Below, piece after piece: positions 1 through 4,832 of a DNA stretch of 6,068 bases. The notes below the pieces were generated by a model. It searched no databases, had not been told where the DNA came from, and worked only from the letters and a program-made list of their open reading frames with translations. The stretch's first letter is position 1. Each line of letters begins with the position of its first letter. Both the position numbers and the translations under genes were made by a program. The stretch comes from Patescibacteria group bacterium (GTDB lineage Bacteria; Patescibacteriota; Minisyncoccia; Phycocordibacterales; UBA9973): positions 1 through 6,068 of the forward strand of contig JAUPWJ010000091.1 in NCBI GenBank assembly GCA_030916575.1. Direction: 5' to 3'.

Positions 1-1410
1 ACCTTTACCCTGTAAACTATGAAGCAATTTATTTATTTGTTCATTTGGTATTATACCGTCTTTTAGAGTTACTTTATGTCCCAGACTTTTCAAAAAGTGA
101 GCCAAGTCTTCCATCTTTTCTTTACTTGGCAAATCGTGCACACGATATAAAAAGACACTATCATCAGCGGGACTTTTTACTTTTTTATGTAAGTCACCAG
201 AGAGGAGCTCTGCTACTTTTTTATTTGCCAGTAGCATAAATTCTTCAATTAACTTGTTTGAATCTCCACGAATTTTCTTTATAACTTTTATTGGGCGACC
301 ATCTTTATCTAAGACAAATTTTACTTCTTCCTGTTCTAATGATATTGCTCCATCTCTAAATCTGCCCTCAGTTAATTTTTTAGCGATACTATTTAGTATA
401 GATAATTCTTTATGTAATACGCCTGAGTTATTTTTTATAGATAGCTCAGCTTCTTCATAAGTAAACCTTTTTTGTGAGTGAATAACTGTTCGTCCATACC
501 ATTCTTTTAATACATTTCCATTCTTATCTACTTCAAAAACTGCACTCATGGTAAGACGGTCTTTGTTGGGAACCAGGGAGCACAAATCATTTGATAAAAC
601 TTCTGGAAGCATGGGTATGGTGCGGTCCACAAGGTAAACAGATGTTGCACGTTCGCGAGCCTCCTCGTCCATAGCGCCACCTTTTTTAACATAATACGAA
701 ACATCCGCAATGTGTATACCTATTTCATAATTATTAGCATTTATTTCTTTGAAAGAAATTGCATCATCAAAATCTTTTGCGTCGGCAGGGTCTATGGTGA
801 AAGTTAAAACTTTACGAAAGTCTCGTCTGTCTTTTAAATCTTTTTCTATTATCCCAGTTTGTTTAATTTTTTTTGCTTCTATTTCTATATCTTTTGGTAA
901 GTCAGAATCAAAACCTTTCTCAATGGCGATAGCATGCATCTCCGCATCGTTTTCTCCAGGTAGTCCTAAAATTTTTAAAACTTTTCCTTCTGGCATTTTA
1001 CGATGATCTTTCCAAGAGATAATTTCCACATAAATTTTTTGTCCAGCTTTAGCACCGTGAAGTTCATTTGGTGAAATTAAAATATCTGTATACATTTTCG
1101 TATCATCTGGTTTTAAGAAAAATATTTTATTTTCTTCTTCTAAAACACCCACAAAACTATTTTTTGCTCTACTTAAAATATCTATAACTTCACCAGAGAG
1201 CCTACCCTGACCTTTGGGGTAGAGAGATATAGAAACCTTGTCACCATGGAGTGCAGTGTTTAAATGTTTAAAATCAATTTCTATGTCATCTCCCTTATTT
1301 TTATTCTTTTCGCCAGTAGTATTTACATAACCTACTCCTTTTGAGTTTATAGATATGATTCCCTCGAGGTTTCTCTGTATAGGCTTATATTTCTTGTCTT
1401 TTCTGTTCAT
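1..1410 (-). CDS. rnr: Ribonuclease R / RNase II family 3'-5' exoribonuclease (C-terminal part outside window)
   Basis: This is a processive hydrolytic 3'-5' exoribonuclease of the RNB family, acting in cytoplasmic mRNA decay and structured-RNA turnover. The start is ATG at 1410-1408, and 470 codons are open to the left edge. Residues about 14-70 look like an OB/cold-shock domain (GVGYV, LHGDKVSI), and about 85-150 like a second one. The RNB catalytic domain follows. The metal-binding block is TIDPADAKDFDDA, giving D207, D213, D215 and D216, the same spacing as the four catalytic aspartates of E. coli RNase II. Other family blocks are HIADVSYYV (233-241), the VDRTIPMLPEVLS stretch near 261-273, and IEEFMLLANK further on. 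The RNB arginine motif and the S1 domain would lie beyond the edge. The helix-turn-helix N-terminus of enterobacterial RNase R is absent. It is transcribed divergently from the Tyr-repeat gene, probably as a leaderless mRNA. Assignment to RNase R rather than RNase II rests on the two OB domains and is less certain than the superfamily. Confidence 0.95.
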   Translation of the reverse strand, partial: MNRKDKKYKPIQRNLEGIISINSKGVGYVNTTGEKNKNKGDDIEIDFKHLNTALHGDKVSISLYPKGQGRLSGEVIDILSRAKNSFVGVLEEENKIFFLKPDDTKMYTDILISPNELHGAKAGQKIYVEIISWKDHRKMPEGKVLKILGLPGENDAEMHAIAIEKGFDSDLPKDIEIEAKKIKQTGIIEKDLKDRRDFRKVLTFTIDPADAKDFDDAISFKEINANNYEIGIHIADVSYYVKKGGAMDEEARERATSVYLVDRTIPMLPEVLSNDLCSLVPNKDRLTMSAVFEVDKNGNVLKEWYGRTVIHSQKRFTYEEAELSIKNNSGVLHKELSILNSIAKKLTEGRFRDGAISLEQEEVKFVLDKDGRPIKVIKKIRGDSNKLIEEFMLLANKKVAELLSGDLHKKVKSPADDSVFLYRVHDLPSKEKMEDLAHFLKSLGHKVTLKDGIIPNEQINKLLHSLQGKG

Positions 1411-1416
1411 TTTCTA

Positions 1417-1425
1417 AATATACCA
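1417..1425 (-). promoter_or_regulatory. Extended -10 promoter of rnr (leaderless start)
   Basis: Read on the minus strand, TGG precedes the hexamer TATATT. Six nucleotides (TAGAAA) then lead to the rnr ATG. No convincing -35 hexamer is seen at 16-18 bp. With transcription starting 6-7 nt after the -10, the mRNA would begin at or next to the ATG. No Shine-Dalgarno is present. Confidence 0.5.
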
Positions 1426-1453
1426 TAAATATAGGGTATATTGCTAATTAAGC

Positions 1454-1482
1454 TTGACAAAAGTCTTTAAATATGCTAGACT
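1454..1482 (+). promoter_or_regulatory. Sigma70-type promoter of the Tyr-repeat gene (leaderless start)
   Basis: A perfect -35 TTGACA (1454-1459) is followed by a 17-bp spacer ending in TGC (extended -10) and the -10 TAGACT (1477-1482). Only GTAAGT separates the -10 from the ATG at 1489, so the predicted transcription start falls on the start codon. It lies back to back with the rnr promoter inside 78 bp. The strength of the elements suggests high expression. Confidence 0.8.
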
Positions 1483-1488
1483 GTAAGT

Positions 1489-2547
1489 ATGAAGTTAAAA
1501 ATGATATTAGTAACTATATTTGCAGTTTTGGCGCTCTCTGTGCCTTCCCAAGCTAAAGCTTGTTTCTGTTTTAATTTCTCATTTTCAGTATGGGGAGGTT
1601 ATGTTTCTTATAATACTTATATAACTTATGCGAGTTATTCTGGTTATACAAGTTATCCAGCGTATGGAGACTACTTAGCTTATGTTAGTTATAACACCTA
1701 TGCAGATTATGTAGCTTCTGGGGGATATTTTTCTTATGCTGATTACATAGCAAGTGGGGCTTATTTAAGTTTTGGAGATTATATTGCAAATGGCGCTTAT
1801 TCATCTTACGCATCTTACTTAGCTTCCGGTGGGTATTTAGGAAATGCCAGTTATTCCGCTTACGCATCTTACTTAGCAAATGGTGGGTATTTATCTTACT
1901 CAGCTTATATTGCCAGTGGAAGTTATAATGGTACAGCTAGTTACAATGCTTATGCTAGTTATCTAGCTAGTGGAGGGTATTTATCTTATGCTAGTTATCT
2001 AGCTAGTGGAGGGTATTTAGGAAGTGGAGCGTATTTAGCTTACGGGTCATACCTAGGAAGTGCAGCGTATGAGGCTAGTGCTGGATATATAACATTTGGT
2101 AGTTATTTGGCAAGTGCTGCATATACAGCAAGTGCTGCCTATGAAGCCTATGGAGCATATGATGCAATAGCAGCTTATGACGCTCAAGCAGCTAACGATG
2201 AAATAGCAGCTTATACAGCACAAGCCGCGTATGATGCGCAAGCGGCATATACAGCACAAGCGGCGTACACTGCTCAAGCCGCTTATACAGCAAAAGCTGC
2301 TTACGAAGCTCAAGCAGCCTACACCGCTCAAGCCGCTTATACAGCAAAAGCTGCTTACGATGCTCAAGCTGCTTATACTGCTCAAGCTGCTTATACCGCT
2401 CAAGCCGGTCACACAGCACAAGGTGCACACAACGTAGAAGGAAATTATAAAATTCAAGGAAACTATAGTTCTCAAGGTAATCATAATACTAATGCAAGCT
2501 ATAGTGTAAAAAGTGGTAGTAGCTTTGTAAGCGCAGGAAGCTTCTAA
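1489..2547 (+). CDS. Exported tyrosine-triplet repeat protein, unknown function
   Basis: No family is recognised. The 352-residue product has a classical signal peptide: MKLK, a hydrophobic core at residues 5-18, and an AKA cleavage site before C25. Mature residues 25-34 alternate aromatic and small residues (CFCFNFSFSV). From G36 to G350 the chain divides into 105 consecutive triplets, 61 of which end in Tyr. Every tyrosine in the protein sits at this one register; Phe or His occupies it in a few others. Residues 36-74 are almost pure xxY. Residues about 75-215 form 12- and 18-residue units such as ASYLASGGYLSY. Residues about 216-305 are Ala-rich hexads such as AAYTAQ. The tail (306-352) is polar, rich in Gly, Asn, Ser and His. 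Only two Cys and one Trp occur. No transmembrane anchor, sortase motif or catalytic domain is visible after the signal peptide. Translation begins directly downstream of a strong promoter. A secreted fibre, coat or adhesin-like structural protein is plausible but is inference. Confidence 0.85.
   Translation: MKLKMILVTIFAVLALSVPSQAKACFCFNFSFSVWGGYVSYNTYITYASYSGYTSYPAYGDYLAYVSYNTYADYVASGGYFSYADYIASGAYLSFGDYIANGAYSSYASYLASGGYLGNASYSAYASYLANGGYLSYSAYIASGSYNGTASYNAYASYLASGGYLSYASYLASGGYLGSGAYLAYGSYLGSAAYEASAGYITFGSYLASAAYTASAAYEAYGAYDAIAAYDAQAANDEIAAYTAQAAYDAQAAYTAQAAYTAQAAYTAKAAYEAQAAYTAQAAYTAKAAYDAQAAYTAQAAYTAQAGHTAQGAHNVEGNYKIQGNYSSQGNHNTNASYSVKSGSSFVSAGSF
1951..2019 (+). repeat. 36-nt tandem duplication within the Tyr-repeat gene
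   Basis: Two adjacent copies begin at 1951 and 1987. Their first 33 nt are identical, which is far closer than other units of the array. Each encodes YASYLASGGYL plus flanking residues. The near-perfect identity points to a recent duplication. Confidence 0.85.
2272..2360 (+). repeat. 54-nt period duplication within the Ala-rich hexad zone
   Basis: The 35 nt at 2272-2306 recur without change at 2326-2360, a 54-nt (18-residue) offset. The encoded unit is AQAAYTAKAAY plus flanks. This is a second recent expansion event with a different unit length from the 36-nt one. Confidence 0.8.
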
Positions 2548-2552
2548 TATAT

Positions 2553-2580
2553 TTGCTTTATTCTAAAATTGTGCTAAATT
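2553..2580 (+). promoter_or_regulatory. Promoter of rpsP (leaderless start)
   Basis: TGC precedes the -10 TAAATT (2575-2580), and six nucleotides (GTTCTT) then reach the rpsP ATG. A weak -35, TTGCTT (2553-2558), lies 16 bp upstream. The whole promoter fits in the 39-nt gap after the Tyr-repeat gene. No clear terminator is seen there, so read-through from the upstream gene is possible. Confidence 0.5.
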
Positions 2581-2586
2581 GTTCTT

Positions 2587-2895
2587 ATGCTTAAAATAAG
2601 ATTACAAAGAATAGGTAGAAAGAATGATCCGGCATTTCGGGCTGTTTTAACTGATTCAAAAAATTCTACAAAGAGTGGAAGATTTTTAGAAATCTTAGGA
2701 ACATATAACCCTAAGGCAGGAGAGACAAATTTCAAGTCAGACAGAATAACATACTGGGTTTCTAAGGGTGCTCAACTCTCAGATACAATGCACAATTTCT
2801 TAGTGCACCAAAAAGTCATACAAGGTAAAAAGAAAAATGTTTTACCAAAGAAAACTCCTACAATAAAGAGAAAAGAATTAAAGGCAAAGAAATAA
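2587..2895 (+). CDS. rpsP: 30S ribosomal protein bS16
   Basis: This is a component of the small ribosomal subunit that binds 16S rRNA in the 5' and central domains and aids 30S assembly. The 102-residue product opens with the family signature (MLKIRLQRIGRKNDPAFRAV) and continues with GRFLEILGTYNP and the DRITYWVSKGAQLSDT region that forms the C-terminal half of the S16 fold. Residues 75-102 are a Lys-rich tail typical of RNA-contacting extensions. The length is normal for the family. The ATG start is fixed by the conserved N-terminus and by the extended -10 six nucleotides upstream. It heads the rpsP-KH-trmD cluster and is followed by a hairpin terminator. Confidence 0.97.
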   Translation: MLKIRLQRIGRKNDPAFRAVLTDSKNSTKSGRFLEILGTYNPKAGETNFKSDRITYWVSKGAQLSDTMHNFLVHQKVIQGKKKNVLPKKTPTIKRKELKAKK

Positions 2896-2898
2896 TTT

Positions 2899-2937
2899 TT
2901 TACTTGTAAGCTACTTGCTTACCAGTAGAGAGTTTTT
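2899..2937 (+). terminator. Probable rpsP terminator hairpin
   Basis: An imperfect stem forms between 2899-2911 and 2917-2929. Its inner arm GTAAGC/GCTTAC is perfect and the loop is TACTT. The outer arm TACT/AGTA is separated from it by one T-C mismatch. A run of five T follows at 2933-2937, three nucleotides after the stem, so it is weaker than a textbook terminator. Confidence 0.5.
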
Positions 2938-2944
2938 GTATACT
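2915..2944 (+). promoter_or_regulatory. Candidate promoter for the KH gene
   Basis: TATACT (2939-2944) is a good -10 hexamer. TTGCTT (2915-2920) sits 18 bp upstream, inside the rpsP terminator hairpin. Transcription would start near 2951, giving a leader of about 59 nt, unlike the leaderless neighbours. No -10 with the 6-nt spacing is convincing before the KH ATG. The gene may also be read through from rpsP. Confidence 0.25.
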
Positions 2945-3009
2945 TAATGTTAAGCAGTTATGTCGCACACTGCACGATTACAAAGATTAATAATGTTTAT
3001 TGAAACAAT

Positions 3010-3345
3010 ATGCAAGAGAACGATAAAGAATTTTTAGAGTATGTAGTAAAGGCTTTAGTCGATAATCCTAATGATGTAAAAATTGATAGGACTGTGGATG
3101 AGATGGGTGTGCTTATATCACTTTCTGTAAACCCAGCTGATATGGGTAAAATTATTGGAAGAATGGGTAATACTGCGAAAGCAATACGAACACTTCTTCG
3201 AATCATTGGTATGAAAAATAACGCTCGTGTTAATTTGAAAATTAATGAACCAGAAGGAAGTACTCGCCCTGAGAGTTCTGGTATGAGTAATACTCCTACT
3301 ATGAAAACAGTAGACCAAGCAATGGAAGATTTAAAAGGAATATAA
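3010..3345 (+). CDS. khpA: KH-domain RNA-binding protein (KhpA/YlqC type)
   Basis: This is a small cytoplasmic single-stranded-RNA-binding protein. In Firmicutes KhpA partners with KhpB (Jag/EloR) and affects cell division and post-transcriptional control; such a role here is inferred only from family membership. Residues 5-83 match the family: FLEYVVKALVDNP at the start, then the KH core with the GxxG loop GRMG at 50-53 in DMGKIIGRMGNTAKAIRTLL. The product is 111 residues. KhpA is usually about 75-90, so the extra polar tail (residues about 82-111, Glu/Ser/Thr/Met-rich) is not explained. It sits between rpsP and trmD, a position conserved in many bacteria. No Shine-Dalgarno is visible before the ATG. 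Confidence 0.92.
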   Translation: MQENDKEFLEYVVKALVDNPNDVKIDRTVDEMGVLISLSVNPADMGKIIGRMGNTAKAIRTLLRIIGMKNNARVNLKINEPEGSTRPESSGMSNTPTMKTVDQAMEDLKGI

Positions 3346-3359
3346 ATAAAAAGACAAAC

Positions 3360-3384
3360 AAAACCCCGCCCTAAGCGGGGTTTT
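3360..3384 (+). terminator. Rho-independent terminator after khpA
   Basis: There is a perfect 10-bp stem, 3360-3369 with 3375-3384, with a GC-rich core CCCCGC/GCGGGG and loop CCTAA. It is flanked by A and T runs, so it can act in either direction. The 3' T run is short because the next bases, GCTATAAT, are already the trmD promoter. Confidence 0.85.
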
Positions 3385-3392
3385 GCTATAAT
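3384..3392 (+). promoter_or_regulatory. Extended -10 promoter of trmD (leaderless start)
   Basis: A perfect extended -10, TGC then TATAAT (3387-3392), stands six nucleotides (ACAATT) before the trmD ATG. The -35 position is occupied by the GC-rich terminator stem and has no TTGACA-like hexamer, so recognition would depend on the TGN element. Terminator and promoter share base T3384. Confidence 0.65.
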
Positions 3393-3398
3393 ACAATT

Positions 3399-4055
3399 AT
3401 GCGTTTTCATGTAATTACAATTTTTCCAGATATTTTTGACTCATATATGAATGAGTCTATTATTGGGCGGGCGAAGGAGAAAAAGCTTATTGATATTAAG
3501 TTTTATAATCCACGGGATTTTATTAGAGCACCCAAAAATAATTACAGGCCAGTAGACGATAGACCATATGGTGGGGGTCCAGGTATGGTCATGCGGGTTG
3601 AGCCTTTGATAAAAGCCATAGAAAAATCTTTGTCAAAAATTAAAGATAAAAAAAGGGTAAAGATAATTAACTTTTCTCCAAGTGGTAAAAAGTTTACTAC
3701 AGAGTATGCTAAAAATTCTGTAAAAAAATACACAGATATTATTTTTATTTGTGGAAGATATGAGGGAATAGATGCACGAATAGATAAAATTTTTAAAACT
3801 GAAAATATTTCAATAGGGGATTATGTATTAACTGGAGGTGAACTTCCAGCTATGGTTTTGATAGATTCTATTTCTCGTCAGATAAAAGGAGTGCTCGGAA
3901 AGTTTGAATCTTTAGAAGAGGAGAGAATATCAAGTAGTGAAGTTTACACTCGACCAGAAGTTTTAAAATACAAAAATAAAAATTATAAAGTCCCGAAAGT
4001 CTTACTTTCAGGAAACCACAAAGACATAGAAGAGTGGAAAAAAACCAACAAATAG
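3399..4055 (+). CDS. trmD: tRNA (guanine-N1-)-methyltransferase TrmD
   Basis: TrmD methylates N1 of G37, 3' of the anticodon, using S-adenosylmethionine, and so prevents +1 frameshifting. It is a SPOUT trefoil-knot enzyme that works as a dimer. The 218-residue product shows the family blocks in order: ITIFPDIFD (7-14), RPYGGGPGMVM (55-65), CGRYEGIDARI (118-128), SIGDYVLTGGELPAM (138-152), and the end block YTRPEV to GNHKDIEEWK. D156 in VLIDSISR corresponds to the catalytic aspartate (D169 in E. coli). The knot and SAM-binding loops are intact, so it should be active. It is shorter than the usual 230-250 residues, mainly in the linker and C-terminal domain. It normally follows rimM, which is not found here. 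It has its own promoter embedded beside the khpA terminator. Confidence 0.97.
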   Translation: MRFHVITIFPDIFDSYMNESIIGRAKEKKLIDIKFYNPRDFIRAPKNNYRPVDDRPYGGGPGMVMRVEPLIKAIEKSLSKIKDKKRVKIINFSPSGKKFTTEYAKNSVKKYTDIIFICGRYEGIDARIDKIFKTENISIGDYVLTGGELPAMVLIDSISRQIKGVLGKFESLEEERISSSEVYTRPEVLKYKNKNYKVPKVLLSGNHKDIEEWKKTNK

Positions 4056-4076
4056 CCCTAAAATAAAGAGCTATTT
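4050..4076 (+). terminator. Possible trmD terminator hairpin
   Basis: AAATAGC (4050-4056) pairs with GCTATTT (4070-4076) across a 13-nt A-rich loop. The left arm overlaps the trmD stop codon. The stem is AT-rich and only a short T run follows, so termination is uncertain. Confidence 0.35.
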
Positions 4077-4080
4077 ATAC

Positions 4081-4110
4081 TTGACAAAATGGTATTATAT
4101 ATGCTATAAT
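4081..4110 (+). promoter_or_regulatory. Near-perfect sigma70-type promoter without an adjacent start codon
   Basis: The perfect -35 TTGACA (4081-4086), an 18-bp spacer ending in TGC, and the perfect -10 TATAAT (4105-4110) make this the best promoter in the window. Unlike the leaderless genes, no ATG lies 6 nt downstream. Transcription would start near 4117, about 170 nt before the membrane-protein start and about 830 nt before rpoB. Confidence 0.8.
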
Positions 4111-4116
4111 ATAAAA

Positions 4117-4208
4117 GTATAGTACCTTAAAAATCAATGGTTTTTTCTGATTTTTTGGTTTTGGGCTGAGGAGAATATTTTGTAAATCTTATATTTGATA
4201 AGGTTTTT
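4117..4208 (+). ncRNA. Candidate small RNA or structured 5' leader
   Basis: The predicted transcript from the 4081 promoter runs through two hairpins. The first pairs AAAAATCA (4129-4136) with TGATTTTT (4148-4155) around a T-rich loop. The second pairs 4184-4192 with 4198-4206 (nine pairs, one G-U, loop ATTTG) and ends in T residues, like an AT-rich terminator. No known RNA family (SRP RNA, 6S, tmRNA) was recognised. It may instead be the attenuator-like leader of the downstream gene. Confidence 0.25.
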
Positions 4209-4285
4209 AGAACATTCTTCTTATGCTCTATGGTAGAGATAAGAGAATAGATATTTCTCTAACGTTTAATAAATCAAAATCAATT

Positions 4286-4762
4286 ATGAAAATTCCACAA
4301 ATTTCCGCAGAAGATTTTAATCACCTATGGGTTAAGCGGACCGTAGGTAAATTGCTTGCTATTTTCTCAGCATTTTTGCTGGGGTTTTGCATACAGCACA
4401 ATAACTTCGTTTACGTTGACCTTGTCGAAGAGATGAACAACCCGCTGTATGTGTGGATAGCCGTTTTTTTTGTCGGGTTTGCAACCCTGATGAAGTATAA
4501 AACTGATGATCCATCTACGGAGACAATCGGCTTTCTCGTGTATATTCTGGCCACGATCTTCTTTGGTCTTATGTATTATAATTCCATAGACCAATTATAT
4601 GACATGGATGGGAAATTGTACGGGGTAACCAAGTTTCAGGAAAACTTACTGAATTTAGAGCCGAATGTGCTCCTGGTTTTAGTCCCAGTGAGTTTATTCA
4701 TGGGATTACACTTTCAGGCTATTGGAAAAAAGGTAAATCAAAATCCCAACCCCAGTTCTTAG
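4286..4762 (+). CDS. Four-helix integral membrane protein, unknown function
   Basis: No family is recognised. From the ATG at 4286 the product is 158 residues, with hydrophobic segments at about 20-36, 54-69, 80-98 and 127-143. The soluble N-terminus (MKIPQISAEDFNHLWVKR) is followed by a positive cluster before helix 1. The loop between helices 3 and 4 is acidic and carries DQLYDMDGKLYG. The C-terminus is polar and Asn/Pro-rich. An in-frame ATG at 4223 would add 21 residues; I prefer 4286 because the upstream stretch is AT-rich like noncoding DNA and the codon style changes near 4286. Codon use is unlike the neighbours: six CTG Leu and four GGG Gly codons occur here, against none in 373 codons of the adjacent rpoB. 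It ends in a strong terminator. Acquisition from another lineage, possibly Bacteroidota, is inferred. Confidence 0.8.
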   Translation: MKIPQISAEDFNHLWVKRTVGKLLAIFSAFLLGFCIQHNNFVYVDLVEEMNNPLYVWIAVFFVGFATLMKYKTDDPSTETIGFLVYILATIFFGLMYYNSIDQLYDMDGKLYGVTKFQENLLNLEPNVLLVLVPVSLFMGLHFQAIGKKVNQNPNPSS

Positions 4763-4785
4763 AACAGAATGAGTTTTTAAATCAA

Positions 4786-4832
4786 AAGCCCCGGACACAT
4801 ATAGTGTACGGGGCTTAGTCATTTCTATTTTT
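4786..4832 (+). terminator. Strong terminator after the membrane-protein gene
   Basis: AAGCCCCG (4786-4793) pairs perfectly with CGGGGCTT (4809-4816). After one G-A mismatch, ACAC/GTGT closes an ATATA loop. T-rich sequence follows to 4832. This should insulate rpoB from upstream transcription, so rpoB needs its own promoter in the next 115 nt. Confidence 0.85.

Larger units (their letters stand above)
1594..2538 (+). repeat. 9-nt (three-codon) coding repeat array
   Basis: The array spans 105 in-frame three-codon units coding for small-small-Tyr or a variant. Higher-order periods of 18, 36 and 54 nt are superimposed, all multiples of 18. It is a protein repeat rather than a noncoding satellite: synonymous differences are frequent between units while the residue pattern persists. 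Confidence 0.9.

Noticed and set aside
254..1006. Plus-strand open frames at 254-460 and 749-1006 opposite the RNase R gene
   Set aside because: They are antisense to a clearly conserved coding sequence with intact catalytic motifs.
1552..1563. Lipoprotein lipobox at AKAC before Cys25
   Set aside because: The -3 residue is Ala and -2 is Lys instead of the usual Leu and Ala/Ser/Thr, while A-K-A is a good signal peptidase I site.
1951..2019. Direct repeats resembling a CRISPR or minisatellite array
   Set aside because: There are no unique spacers; the units are in-frame coding repeats with a conserved residue pattern.
2053..2484. Long open frame on the minus strand inside the Tyr-repeat gene (and others at 1685-1879, 2192-2428, plus frame 2231-2437)
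   Set aside because: The 9- and 18-nt periodicity of the real gene keeps other frames free of stops. The products are periodic shadows with no promoter, start signal or signal peptide logic.
2530..2547. C-terminal Phe of the repeat protein as an outer-membrane beta-barrel signal
   Set aside because: The last residues lack the alternating hydrophobic pattern, and the suspected lineage has no Gram-negative type outer membrane.
2947..3003. 18-codon open frame before khpA as a leader peptide
   Set aside because: No run of regulatory codons, no start signal at the right distance from a -10, and nothing supports translation.
4223..4285. Upstream in-frame ATG of the membrane protein as its true start
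   Set aside because: The added 21 codons are AT-rich with noncoding character and contain a small inverted repeat (4242-4260). It cannot be excluded without homologues.
4755..4765. Perfect palindrome GTTCTTAGAAC at the membrane-protein stop codon
   Set aside because: Five-base arms with a single central base cannot form a hairpin, and one short palindrome is expected by chance; there is no second copy to suggest an operator.
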